Assembly: GCA_023515795.1 (NCBI GenBank) | Contig: JALGPX010000018.1 | Location: forward strand, 33,397 to 97,396 | DNA from: Amoeboaphelidium occidentale | Taxonomy: Eukaryota; Aphelidiomycota; Aphelidea | Direction: 5' to 3' | DNA length: 64,000 nt | Shown: piece after piece, positions 20,208 through 31,070 of the stretch | Numbering within the stretch: position 1 is the stretch's first letter | Layout: the number at the start of each line of letters is the position of its first letter | Program-made: the position numbers and the translations under genes | The notes under the pieces: generated by a model | What the model was told of the DNA's origin: nothing | Databases searched by the model: none | The model's input: the letters and a program-made list of their open reading frames with translations, nothing else

Positions 20208-20424
20208 TTTATGATTAAAAAAATCGCGGTTTCACAGAATTGCATTAAGCATCTTCCTGATGGTCAAGACGGGTATGCGCTACAGCTTTGAAGCACAATA
20301 TCGTGTTGAGAGAGTTGATTAGTAACAGATTATGAAGAGTACTGTTGTTACACAGTTTCAGGTCGGCAGCTGATATAAACCCACTCAGAATCTATTAATT
20401 AATTCTCGGTTCTATAATTGCTCA

Positions 20425-20945
20425 GCAAGCTTACTGAGACACTACGGTCAGTAATGATGTGGACGTTTTTCCTGCTTGCTTCAACGACTCTTAGCGTCAT
20501 TATATGATGGATGCTGTCACAATATCTGGTTTCAACGTTATGTGTATCATCAACGAACCAAGAGCTGCTGCTATTGCTTGCGGTTTGGACATGAAGTGCA
20601 AAGTTGGTGAGAAAAATGTTCTGATTTTTGATTTGGGTGGTGGTACATTTGACGTGTCGTTGTTTACAATCGATAAAGGTATTTTCAAAGTGAAAGGCTA
20701 CTGCTGATGACACGCACTTGGGCGGTGAAGACTGATAATCTTTTGGTCAGTCATTTTTTCAGGAATTCAAACGTTAACACGATCATGACTTGTTAGAGAA
20801 TAAGCATGTACTCCAACGTTTGATAATTTCCTGTCAACGTGCCAATAGGGCATCGTCATCTTTACATTTACTGTAGCTTCTGCGAGAATTTCTTTGACAA
20901 AGTTATTCTAATTGGCGATTCAAGTCTTATTTCTAATGCCAAAAG
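20425..20945 (+). pseudogene. HSP70 fragment, broken
   Basis: Remains of a cytosolic HSP70 ATPase domain. In order it shows a VSNDVDVFPACFNDS strand equivalent with preceding and following in-frame stops, [29 protein letters not shown], the phosphate-2 signature [16 protein letters not shown], and, after a one-base shift at about 20700, [12 protein letters not shown]. Further frame changes lead into SHFFQEFKR and ENKHVLQRL. A late piece DKVILIGDSS resembles the final ATPase motif after an internal deletion. Several stops and shifts and missing ends show it is dead. It is a likely retro- or segmental copy, as no intron is visible. Confidence 0.85.
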
Positions 20946-21117
20946 TTAGGTTTTTTAGCGCTAAAGTTTGATGATTTTGTTGCTTTCCACATAAGATGTA
21001 TTTTTATGGAGTGGAACATCAGTCCAGACTTATTTGAAGAATCTATTGTGGATTCTTGTTTCGTACGACAGTCTCAAACACTATATCCATTTTTTGAGTC
21101 AGTTCATTCACACTTGC
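20946..21117. other. Spacer between two decayed genes
   Basis: Nothing recognisable. It lies between the HSP70 relic and the decayed coiled-coil gene, a stretch that as a whole looks like a graveyard. Confidence 0.4.
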
Positions 21118-22139
21118 TTAAAGCTGAATTAATTCCCCTCCAATAGACTCTGTGTAACAATAAATCAATCGACCTTGCTCGAAGAGAATTGACAGCAAAG
21201 GGAATTTATCCTGTTTGATCGTGTTAATCAGCGGGCCCTTGATGTTCTCATAGCTGTCACAGGAGGCGAATCCAGCAAAAGCAACCAACCGAGGAACAAT
21301 GTCAGCCAACTTGGTACGCTTATTATCCTCACTAGTACCAAGTATTGTAGCATCATCTCGTATTAGTACTTTTAAACCAAGGTACGCCAGTTGAAGCTCC
21401 AGCTGTTCAGCTTTGTCGGAATACCATTTTAATCTCGTGGTAGCCTCAAAAACAGCCAAGAACGATGCTCCCTTCTTATATTCCAGTTTGGAGTCTTGAT
21501 TCAACTTTTCCAATGACGGCGGGGGAGTAACTTGATCCAGTGGATCCGTACAGTTTAGGCCGTTCAATGGCAGTTGTAGAATCAGATTCATGACCAATTG
21601 ATACAAATTCTTCAGTCTCATTTCCATAAACACGCCATCCATTGGCTGGTTTCTCCAAATAGAACAGAGCATCAATCTCTTTTGAACAATTTCTTTTGAA
21701 ATCGGGATATAAGGTCTTCAGGCTATGCCAAGAGCAGCGGAGTCTGAAAGGCCAGCTCATTTCTTAAGATAGCTAATGTCTCCCTGATACCCAACGTGGA
21801 AAAGGCGATACAGGTGCTTTTGAGTATTGATTCGAGCCACATTTTCGAACGTTTCGGTCAGATCACTGTGGATTCTGCTGCTACCCTCATGTTGATTAAG
21901 GCCGGAAGTAAGCTTTTGCCTTCTCCTGCATCAATAGGTCCTTCTCTTTTCGAAGGCCAGTGAGTTCAGCAGTGGCAGAATCAAGAAAGGCTTTGCATGT
22001 TTGCACGAACATCAGCTGGCTCTTTCTCCGCCATAGCTCTTTTCAACTGCTCCTTGTATTCTTTTACTTCATTCTTCGCCTCCGCTATATCTTGCTCAAT
22101 GGCTTCTATCCTGGCGATAACTTGTTGAATTTGATCCAT
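21118..22139 (-). pseudogene. Decayed coiled-coil gene of unknown family
   Basis: From an ATG at 22139 the minus strand reads a coiled coil (QVIARIEAIEQDIAEAKNEV, then KEYKEQLKRAMAEKE), shifts frame, and continues ELTGLRKEKDLLMQEKAKAY. After more shifts a compact C-terminal region follows in which TRLKWYSDKAEQLELQL, LADIVPRLVAFAGF and ILFEQGRLIYCYTESIGG can be read. At least three frame changes and stops at about 21750-21920 mark it as broken. The layout of a Q/E-rich coiled coil ahead of a larger domain resembles multicopy effector-like families in early fungi, but I cannot name the family. Confidence 0.5.
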
Positions 22140-22770
22140 GCTTTCTTTGCATAAGAAGAAAAACTAATGCTGAAGTTGGATTCGACAAAGAAAAAAGGTA
22201 GGAACCAGTAAATAGCGGTAGCCGCTTCAGCACGCACCGAATGCGCTCTTAATTGCTACACGAAGCCCGATGGACGTTTTAATAGGTGAATTTATACGGA
22301 TATATTGTCATTACTAGAGTTGCAATGAGGTGACGATTCTGCATTGAAACAAGGCAAAGATGTCTGGCATCTGTTGTATTTATAAAAGCTGAGCGCAGCG
22401 ATACTCTTCTCGCAACAAAAAGAGAGCGATCTTGTTAAAACTGAAATTGAGTTCCTTACACCCTCTGTCCTCTTAAAAAAGTCCATCGGGCACTTGAAAT
22501 GCGTGAGCATTGTCGAGAATGATCTACATTTAAGGTTACATCGCGTTGATCTTCGGTTCGCACTCTTCAAGGAGAACTGAGTTTCTTAACCAGAACTTAG
22601 GAGAGATTTGAAGAATAAATTACATTGTCATTCTTTCTAACCTCGACTAGATTCACAAGCATTGTTACTGCAACGGAACTGCGTCACAACTTTTAGAATG
22701 GCTTTACCGGTTACACGTCCATCCGAACTGATTTTGAATTGTTTGCGTGGGCTGTTTTATTAGCGCTGAG
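22140..22770. other. Gene-free stretch before the chromate transporter
   Basis: No supported gene. It contains the dispersed 52-bp repeat at 22441-22492, otherwise nothing I recognise. Confidence 0.45.
22441..22492. repeat. Dispersed short repeat, copy 1
   Basis: Fifty-two bases centred on CTCTGTCCTCTTAAAA match 43471-43522 with only a few substitutions. On the minus strand both copies encode a similar peptide around FKRTEGV..SISV, hinting that they derive from one coding family, but neither lies in a convincing gene. Confidence 0.5.
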
Positions 22771-24284
22771 ATGGCAAAAGAAGAATCCCATACAGAGGAT
22801 TTAGGCTATGATTACCAACACTCTGAAGCAGAGGAAGGGCTGATCAATAGTAATGAAGGAATACTTCAGAGATCGCTGGTGGATAGAATTATGGAAACTG
22901 TTAGAATATATTTTGTTTTAGGGTAAAGTGATCCTTAAGTCGGTTCTGATTCTTGATGTAAAGATGGACATGCTTTGGTGGACCTGCTGCACATTTTGGA
23001 GTGTTTCATTATCTATTTGTTGAGAAGCTAAGGTGGATAACTGATTCTACATTCACAGAAATCTTTTCAATAACTCAAGCCTTGCCTGGACCTGCGAGTA
23101 CACAAACTGCATTCACTATTGCGCTACTGAGGAATGGATTATGGTCATCTGTAGCTTCTTTTCTGTGTTGGAATGGTCCTGGAATGGTGATACTTATTGG
23201 TGTAGCCATCGGAGTATCATTTGTTCCGCCTAGCCTTCCTATTTGGGCTGTGATGATTAGATCTGGTCTGAGTTCAGCTGCTATTGGGTTGATCTCTTCT
23301 GCTGGAGTAAAATTGGCATTTAAATCTCTTAATGGTGGTACAGCAGGAAAAGATTATGCGAATGTGATGATATTGATTTGTTACTTGGTTACATGTGGTT
23401 CAGTACTGCTGTATAATTATAGTTGGATGCCACCTGTATTGATATTAGTTGGAGGAATAATACACTGTGGCTATTACAAGTTCAAAGTTCTGAGAAGAAA
23501 TAATAACAGTGAAGCAGTGTCTCAAACAGAATCAGGAGCAGCTATAATACAACAGCAAGAAGCAGACAGAGAATTACATGTTTATCCCTTACTGAAATCT
23601 AAATGGACATCAATTATTTGTATGAGTGTGTGGTCATTGCTTCTAGTTTACTCTCTGATTGCAGTTGATATTCTTCCTGCTACAAATATTGGTGCTTCAT
23701 TCAGAATACTTGCGGCATTTTATCTGGGTGGTTCTATAATATGGGGTGGTGGTCCTGTCGTGATTCCACTTCTATACAATTACGTTGTTGTTCCTGGTTA
23801 TGTGACGCCTGAACAATTTCTGTTTGGTCTAGCAGTTGTGAATATTTTACCAGGACCAAACTTCAATTTTGCCGCATATGCTGGTGGTTTGGCTTTTGCT
23901 CAAGTTTTACTACCAAGCACTGATGCTCTCAAAGTGTTTTACGTAATTATTGGTGGATTGCTTTGTACATACTCAACATTCTTTCCCGGTCTCATCATTC
24001 AGTTGGCTGCTATTCCTGTTTGGACATATTTCAGACAAGCAAAAGATGTGATGATATTCTTTGATGGAGTTTCAGCTGCAGCGATCGCTCTGATATTTGG
24101 ATCTGTTTTCACATTATGGCAGAATTTACAAGAATTAGAACAAGGAACAAAAACATTAACACCAGAATTAGAAGTATCAATAGCAGTCATTACATTTGGT
24201 GGAACTTATTACAATTATTTTCCATTGTGGTTCATAATAATCTCAGTCATAATCTCGATCACATATTACGCCACCACGTTGTAA
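22771..24284 (+). CDS. Chromate ion transporter (CHR family)
   Basis: A two-domain CHR/ChrA membrane transporter (chromate or sulfate-type anion). Exons are 22771-22922 and 22964-24284 with a 41-nt intron (22923-22963, GTAAAG...GTAAAG; 3' AG). Splicing restores CFGGPAAHFGVF, the first CHR signature, which is cut in the genomic frame. The product has 490 residues and about ten hydrophobic segments. The N-terminal half ends FKSLNGG; the second half repeats the motif as IWGGGPVVIPLL, with VNILPGPNFNFAAY matching ITQALPGPASTQTAF of the first half. A cytosolic acidic N-terminus of ~50 residues precedes the first membrane helix. It sits 68 bp upstream of the thiolase on the same strand. Substrate is by family only. 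Confidence 0.9.
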
Positions 24285-24352
24285 ACTTAGGGCTTCGTTT
24301 AAAAGAAACATTACCGATGCATAAATGACTTTTTCACGCTTCCTTTTTTGAG

Positions 24353-25576
24353 ATGAAACAATCCGCTTCAGCAAATATCAGAAGACTGTTCTCCTCAGCC
24401 AGAATCAAAGGCAACGATGTCGTTATAGTTTCAGCCAAGAGAACTCCTGTAGGATCATTTCGTTCGTCTTTGGCAAGCGCCTCAGCGGTGGAACTTGGCG
24501 CTGTCGCTGTCAAAGCTGCGTTGAGTGTAAATGGACAGAACTTTGCAGATAAAGTCAATGAAGTGTTCATGGGTAACGTAGTGTCTGCTGATGTTGGTCA
24601 GGCACCTGCTGCTCAAGTCTCTCGTTCTGCTGGAATTCCTGTTACTGTTCCTTGCACTACTGTGAACAAAGTCTGTGCTTCCGGTTTAAAAACTGTAATG
24701 TTGGGCGCACAGAGTATCGCATTGGGTCTGAATGATGTCGTCATCGCTGGTGGTATGGAAAGTATGTCTAATGCTCCGTTCTACGTCAAGAGAGGATCCT
24801 TGCAGTATGGCCACCAGTCGATCCAAGATTCAATAATTAAGGACGGTTTATGGGATGCTCAGTATCAAATTCACATGGGACAGTGCGCAGAAGAAACTGC
24901 AAAGAAATTTAATATCACCAGAGAGCACCAGGATCAGCACGCAGTTGAGTCTTACAAGAGATCAGCTGCTGCTGTTGCTAAAGGATTATTCAAGAATGAG
25001 ATCGCTCCAGTTACTCTTAAAGTCAAGGGAAAAGAAGTTGTTATTTCAGAAGATGAAGAATACAAGAAAGTTAACTTTGATAAAATTCCTGGCTTGAAAC
25101 CTGTTTTCGAGAAGAATGGAACAGTTACTGCTGCTAATGCATCAACTTTGAATGATGGAGCGAGCGCTGTCATGTTGATGAGTGCTGAAAAGGCTAAACA
25201 GTTGGGATTAAAGCCTTTGGCCAAGGTATTGGGTTACGGTGACGCCAACAGAGATCCAAAGGAATTTACAATTGCTCCAGCAGATGCTATTCCAAAAGTC
25301 TTGAAACATTGTGGCGTGAAGCAAGATCTAGTTTCATTATTTGAAATCAACGAAGCATTCAGCGTTGTCGTGAAGGCCAATGAGAAGATACTTGGTTTAG
25401 ATCCAAAGAAAGTTAATGTTGCTGGTGGAGCTGTTGCCCTTGGTCATCCAATTGGCAGCAGTGGTTGCAGGATCTTGGTCACACTTACGCATCTTCTAAA
25501 ATCAGGAGAATATGGTATGGCTGCAATCTGTAATGGCGGTGGTGGTGCTTCGGCGATGCTTATTCAAAAGTTGTAA
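24353..25576 (+). CDS. ERG10: Acetyl-CoA C-acetyltransferase (thiolase II), probably mitochondrial
   Basis: Condenses or cleaves acetoacetyl-CoA. Residues NKVCASGLKTV carry the nucleophilic Cys (~98), GHPIGSSGCRI the second conserved His/Cys region, and AAICNGGGGASAML the third. EINEAFSVV is the conserved catalytic-site Asn-Glu segment. The first ~20 residues (MKQSASANIRRLFSSARI) are basic, hydroxylated and lack acids, fitting a mitochondrial presequence, so the protein may be the ACAT1-type enzyme of ketone and isoleucine metabolism. The C-terminal QKL is not a standard peroxisomal signal. Its 407 residues are normal. Intronless. Confidence 0.94.
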   Translation: MKQSASANIRRLFSSARIKGNDVVIVSAKRTPVGSFRSSLASASAVELGAVAVKAALSVNGQNFADKVNEVFMGNVVSADVGQAPAAQVSRSAGIPVTVPCTTVNKVCASGLKTVMLGAQSIALGLNDVVIAGGMESMSNAPFYVKRGSLQYGHQSIQDSIIKDGLWDAQYQIHMGQCAEETAKKFNITREHQDQHAVESYKRSAAAVAKGLFKNEIAPVTLKVKGKEVVISEDEEYKKVNFDKIPGLKPVFEKNGTVTAANASTLNDGASAVMLMSAEKAKQLGLKPLAKVLGYGDANRDPKEFTIAPADAIPKVLKHCGVKQDLVSLFEINEAFSVVVKANEKILGLDPKKVNVAGGAVALGHPIGSSGCRILVTLTHLLKSGEYGMAAICNGGGGASAMLIQKL

Positions 25577-25820
25577 TAAAAATGTCGTGGTTACTGAATC
25601 GATCGTTTGACAGTTGTTGGCAAGATAGTTTTCTCATCGAAGTTTCAACTGTGATAACATTACTCAGAACAACTCTTTTGAGTTTCATAAGACAGTAAAT
25701 AGTATTGGATACATTATTTCGGTTAGCTGATACTCATTTTCGGTCTGATCTTTTCGAATAGTGTAGTTCAATTTGAGGATTCTTGTAACATTACCATCGG
25801 GACTAGCAGACACTATCAAT

Positions 25821-27604
25821 ATGATCGCATCAACAGAATCAAAAGACACTTACAGACCACAAGGCAAGAAATTGGTATCAGATGATAGTGGCTTTATATC
25901 AGTTGAGGAGCAGATGGAGACCCAGAGCAAGGCTGAGGAAGAAGCACCAGTCACAGTAACATCAGACAAAGCCCACGGATTTCCTTCATTGAAAAAGATA
26001 TTCGGCTTGAGACTTGCGAAGTCTGGTGCCGAAGATAAAGGCATCAAGTCAAGCCCTAAAGCCAAGAGAGCTTCCAAAGGATCGATGAAACAATCACATA
26101 GTGACATACTTCAAAAGCAGTCACGGTTGGATGATATTGCCAACGATCTTCAGAGTATCAATCTGGATAGTGCTCAAAAGACTAAATTAGATGCTATTGC
26201 GGAGGACGAAGAGGAAGTTGAAACCGAATCTGGCGACGATTATGGTTCTAACCAGTTTCCGATCAGCAAAGCAAAACCAACTACAGCTCTAACTGAAGTA
26301 TCGGCAACATCGCACACAAAGAAATGGAATATCTTTAGTGCATTCAGGAGAAATGCTTCGTTGCATCTAAATCGGCATGCAAAACTTCGAGGCATTGGAG
26401 ATCCAGAAACTGTGAAGACTTTTGCAACATTGCCACAGATCCCACAAGAAATCATCGATCCTGGTCGCTTACCACCTTCAACTGTAGTTCTGTATACTCC
26501 ATCAAGTAGAACCGAAGAAGAAGACAAAGTGATACGCCGCGCGAATTTCATTTCCGTTCTAAGAGGTGTATCAGACTTACCTACTCAGATCTCTTCCAAG
26601 TACAAAATTTCTCAAGTTATTGGTGATGGTGCTTTTGGCTTTGTAGTCGCAGCCAAGATGATATCAAATCCAGAGAAGGAAGTCGCTATCAAGTTTATCT
26701 TCAAAGAGAAGGTTTCCAAAGAATGCTGGGTAGAAGATCCTACTTACGGTTGGATACCGTTTGAATGTCATTTTCTCAGTAGGGTGCAACACGAGAATAT
26801 CATTGATTTCGTTGAAGTTGTGTCTGACTCCAAGTACATTTACTTTGTAACAGAATTACATGGTACAGAATGGACTAGTGGTAACCCTGCACTTAATCCT
26901 GATGCTTCTCCAGCAGAAATCATCAAGTATAATCAGGAGAAAAAAGACCTGTCACAATGCCGTCTTGAAAGAATGTCTGACCAGGAAATATTTGCAATAA
27001 GAAGAACATCTCTAGATTTATTTGAATGTATTGATTATCAGTAAGTTCTACAGCTTTATAGTTCCTAATTGTTCACAGTCGATCTATGCCAGAAGATAAA
27101 TGCAGAATAGTTTTTGCTCAACTTGTAAACGTAGTGGATTATTTGGACTCTTTAGGATATGTTCACAGAGATTTGAAAGATGAAAATATCGTTGTTGACG
27201 AGAAGTACAAGATTAAACTGATTGATTTTGGCTCGTGCGCAAAGATACCAAAGAAGGGAGATAAAGCAAATTACTTTGACAGGTTTAATGGTAAGTTTAT
27301 CATAATCATTCCATTTACTTTTTCTTTAGGAACTCTCCATTTTGCTTCTCCGGAAATACTGATGGGACAACATTATAGAGGTCCTGAAGCAGAAGTCTGG
27401 TCTATGGGTGTAATACTTTATACGATGCTTTACGGAATGAATCCGTTCCAGAAACCGGATGATATCGTCAAAGGCAAAGTGAAGTATCCCACACAAGGCA
27501 TTCATGTAGATTTAATGATAAAGATGTTTGAACAGGACCCAGAGAAAAGAATTACTCTAGAAGAAATCAAAAAGCATCCGTACTTAGCGGCCTACATGGC
27601 TTGA
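25821..27604 (+). CDS. PSK1: PAS-kinase-type Ser/Thr protein kinase
   Basis: Exons are 25821-27040, 27079-27290 and 27330-27604, with introns of 38 and 39 nt; the 568-residue product has its kinase domain at the C-terminus. Kinase motifs: GDGAFGFVVAA (glycine loop), VAIKFIFKEKV, the PASK-like insert ELHGTEW, LDLFECIDY, HRDLKDENIVVDEKYKIKL, IDFGSCAKIP (DFG), SPEILMGQHYRGPEAEVWS. These match PAS kinase more closely than other CAMK families. The ~260-residue N-terminal part is low in complexity and shows no clear PAS fold, unlike animal PASK and yeast Psk1/2, which are also longer. The ATG at 25821 is the first Met in frame. Intron 2 is 13 codons long and stop-free, so intron retention would insert residues without shifting frame. 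Confidence 0.85.
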
Positions 27605-27747
27605 ATTGAATTATAATAGAATTTTCATTTTTGTTTTAAATCATTGTTGCAGTAATATGGCACTGGAACTTTTAGACGTTCTCAAGAAGTTTCCTTCAAT
27701 GTAGTGAAGCATTTACCGTTACTAACAGTGCATAATCGTTTGTAGAG

Positions 27748-28339
27748 ATGAGTATCAATTCCTTCCAATCTTACCAGCACGATCTAAAGCCACATCTTAC
27801 TCGTCTTCCAAGTAATCTTTGTTTGATTAAACAGCGTGACATGGTAGCATTATTGTAGAACTGGACACGAAACTTGGTCTGCATGCGAGCCTTCGAAGAA
27901 CAATCTATAACGAATTCATCAAGAAGGGAAATTTGAAGGAGTTGGATGATTTAAAGACATTGTGCGTGCTTATGGTCAACCCAGAGAATACTTTGATGTT
28001 GAAGTTACGCAGGAATATGGCTATGTCTGGAATCATTAGGCCAGAGCAAGAACTTCAAAACACCAGGTTTCTATTTCTATCTTCCCCAACACCACAAATA
28101 CTGAGTTATAGGTAAGTAAAGTATCGTTTCACACTGATATCCCAAGGAAATGGCTGCTTCTGATGTTTGGTAGTGATGCGTTGCTTGACACTGAGCGCGC
28201 TGATACTCTGACGATTCTTAAACGAAACGCTAGATATTACTGCGCTTGGAACCATTTACTTTTTATTCTGAGCCTTCGAAAGCAGTTCAATAACGTAGTT
28301 CAAACCATTACGGTATGTTTCAACGACTTGCGCGACTGA
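27748..28339 (+). pseudogene. Broken gene of unknown family
   Basis: Three open stretches in changing frames follow one another: MSINSFQSYQHDLKPHL from 27748; ELDTKLGLHASLRRTIY...KKGNLKELDDLK and RRNMAMSGIIRPEQ to 28115; then FHTDIPRKWLLLMFGSDALL and ILKRNARYYCAWNHLLFIL to 28339. Composition is protein-like in each and the pieces join end to end, so they look like one decayed gene of about 190 codons. A GTAAGT at 28112 could alternatively be a splice donor. I do not recognise the product. Confidence 0.35.
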
Positions 28340-28377
28340 TTATGATCTCTGGTAGAGCGAGATTGAATGGTTTGAAC
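28298..28377. repeat. 12-bp perfect inverted repeat
   Basis: GTTCAAACCATT at 28298-28309 and its exact reverse complement AATGGTTTGAAC at 28366-28377 enclose 56 bp. It lies upstream of the SMP-C2 gene (28501) and overlaps the end of the broken gene. It could be a cruciform, a binding site pair, or chance. Confidence 0.4.
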
Positions 28378-28500
28378 GTGAAGTATCAACCGCTTTACGA
28401 AACCCTTCTTCCTTAGCGTATAAGACTAATTTAAATTTAATTTTAAAAGATGCCCACAGTTCTTAAATAGATTTCCTTTGTCGCTTTCATTCTTGTTCGA

Positions 28501-31070
28501 ATGTTAAATTTTTGGAGCGTATTTTACTTGGGAGTTGTTATCGCTTTGGCTTTGGAAGTTTTGGCTGTGGGCCTCCTAATTGGGTTTCTTTACAGATACT
28601 TTGGCCCTTCGATACTTCCACCAGCGGATGATAGTAGCAAAGTATCAGAAGAAAAAGCTGAGAGTATTGCAGAATCGCAGCAAGATAAGTCAGCAACGGA
28701 TGGCCTATTACTAAAGAAACAAGACTTAACTTTGGATGATATCGGAATAGCCGAATGCTTCAACAAAAATATTCTGCGCTTACCAAAACTGTTTCCACCG
28801 AATATGCCTGTGGAGACTGCTTCTTGGCTCAATGTTGTTCTTAATCAGCTGCTGTTACAAATGAAATCGCAGGGTCTTAATGAAAAGCTTCAGGATATTT
28901 TAAATAAGGAATTCAGCGTTATGCAGCAGAAGAGCAAAGTGATCAATTACATTTATGCTTCCAGATTTGAAGTTGGTGTCAGTCCTCCAGAAGTTAAAAC
29001 GTTCCAGATTCTGCCGACAGATCCAGCTCGCAAGGATTTGGAAATTTTAGCGCAACTGATTTATTTGGGTGGATTTACTATGGAGCTGCACACTCAAATG
29101 AATTTGTATTCCGTCATTGAAGCTCATTTGAAAGTTGTTATTAAAGATTGTTTTGGTAATTTGCTACTGAGATTTTCTGAGGGAGATACACCTGATTCTT
29201 TTGCTGTTACGATTACTTTGGCTGATAATCCTACCTTCCACTTGGATATTGAGAGTTCAGTAGGAAATTTCACAGACTTGTCAGTAATTGATCAAGTCAT
29301 TACGAATACTTTGAAAATGATCATAGCTCGCCGTTTCGTTGACCCTAACGGGAAACGATATAAATGGAGTCCAAAGAATGGTTTCCAGAACTATCCTATT
29401 GAAATCGAAGAGAAACAGAAGAGTGTCGAAAGGAAGAAGAAGAGAAGGGTTTATGGTCCTGTCGCTGGGAGGCTTTATGTTCACATTGTTGAAGCGATAG
29501 ATTTACCTAAAAGAGTCAAAGATAATACTGCTGACACATACTCCATGGTTTCGTTTAACAGACAGTCAAAGAAGACCAAAATCATCCCGAAGTCTGTCAA
29601 TCCTAAATGGGATGAAACTTTTGTGTTTGATGTATTTGATCTTCATGATGGAGTTGTTCTGTCTGTATATGATCGCGAGAGACTCACTAAAGATGAATTC
29701 TTGGGTCATGTAAGGTGTCCTTTGAATAATTTACCTCCAAGCGTTGAAGTTCCTTTTGCGANGATGGACTTGTTCTGTCTGTTTATGATCGCGAGAGACT
29801 CACTAAAGATGAATTCTTGGGTCATGTAAGGTGTCCTTTGAATAATTTACCTCCAAGCGTTGAAGTTCCTTTTGCGATGACTCTGTCAAGCAAAGATAAA
29901 TCAAGTGTAGAGTTTGGTACATTATGTTTTGCTTTAATGTTTGAACCTTTTGATCATGAGAATATGGTTGTTTACATGAAGGAGAAGGATTTGAATCAGT
30001 TCGAAAACAACTTGGTTCGTATTTTGGATGAAAAGGCTGCAGAAGAGCACAGAAAGAAATTGGATGAACTTTTTGATAACAAAGAGATGGAAATGGAAGT
30101 AACACCAGTTTCCGCTGCATCTCAAAATAACGATCGTGCGAAAACTATCAAGAATTTCTTAAACAGAAGCGCCAACACTGATTCTGCAGCTGGATCACCA
30201 AGTTTAACGAGTGCTGAGATTATGCCATCTGCAGAAAAGCGAGAGCCTGTTTACTATGTTGTCGTTACCGTTGTTCAAGCAAGGTCTTTAATGCCTGCAG
30301 ATAAAACAGGTTCAAGTGATCCATATGCTATGGTAACAGTTTCAAGAACCAATAAGAAGACCAAAATTGAGAAGGCTTCGTTATCGCCAATTTGGAAAGA
30401 AAAGTTTTACTTTCCGGTTGTTTCTCCGCCAAAAGAAGTTACAGTGCAAGTCTTTGACTGGAACAGATTCTCCCAGCATACATTCTTGGGACAGGCAGTT
30501 GCAACTCTAGGAGCTTTCGATTCGGAGACTTTGAAAGGAGGAAATCTTGGTATTCCTCAGAAACTGCGACTGAAACCAAGAATTAAAGAGAAAGGAAACG
30601 GAGATATAACTGGCGAGATAGAAGTTATCATCGAGTTGGAGTATATTTCAGAAGCTTCCATACAAGAGGCAACAAAAGAAAGATCTGGAAGTATTGACAG
30701 TATGGGAGAAATTGAGTCTGTAACTACTGTAGAAAAGAAAGTCAGTATAGACGCTACAATAACTGAACAAATATCTTCATTTGCTTCAAGTAGACCTCCG
30801 TCGTTTGGATCTTTTGATAACACTACTACTGCTAGTTCCCTGATGACAAAGGAAACAGTTACACATGCACCTGGATCGCCGTCGAAAAAGACAGTCGCAG
30901 TTGTCTCAGCTCAAGCAAAAGAACAGGCAAAGGCATTAGCTTCGAACCTCTCTAGCAAATTTCAAACTTACTTCGCAAAGAAAGAATCCATGACAAAGAC
31001 AAGTCCTGGAACTGGTAGTGAATCTCTTTCCGAACACCGACAAGAACCGCCTGCGCCACCAACCCAATAA
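28501..31070 (+). CDS. SMP and C2 domain lipid-transfer tether (tricalbin/E-Syt-like)
   Basis: One gene split by an assembly artefact. A hydrophobic anchor (VVIALALEVLAVGLLIGF, ~11-28) is followed by an SMP-type lipid-transfer domain (ETASWLNVVLNQLLLQM to about residue 290). A C2 domain follows (GRLYVHIVEAIDLPKRV...FVFDVFDLHDGVVLSVYDRE), then a second C2 (YYVVVTVVQARSLMP... SDPYAMVTVSRTNKKTKIE). A low-complexity tail completes the protein. At 29762 an N separates two 115-bp copies of the same sequence (29647-29761, 29763-29877). Counting the copy once restores a single frame and gives 817 residues. It would act at ER-plasma membrane contact sites. Loss of some Asp in the first C2 suggests calcium-independent binding there. 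Its TAA at 31068-31070 directly abuts the NIF3 start. Confidence 0.88.
29647..29877. other. Unmerged contig overlap (false duplication) at a 1-N gap
   Basis: 29647-29761 and 29763-29877 are the same 115 bp with about two substitutions, on either side of an N. Merging them keeps the C2 domain in frame, so the duplication is almost surely an assembly artefact; the substitutions may reflect haplotype differences or sequencing errors. Confidence 0.88.

Noticed and set aside
29647-29877. Tandem duplication inside the first C2 domain
   Set aside because: Both copies flank an N and merging them restores frame and domain, so it is an assembly overlap.
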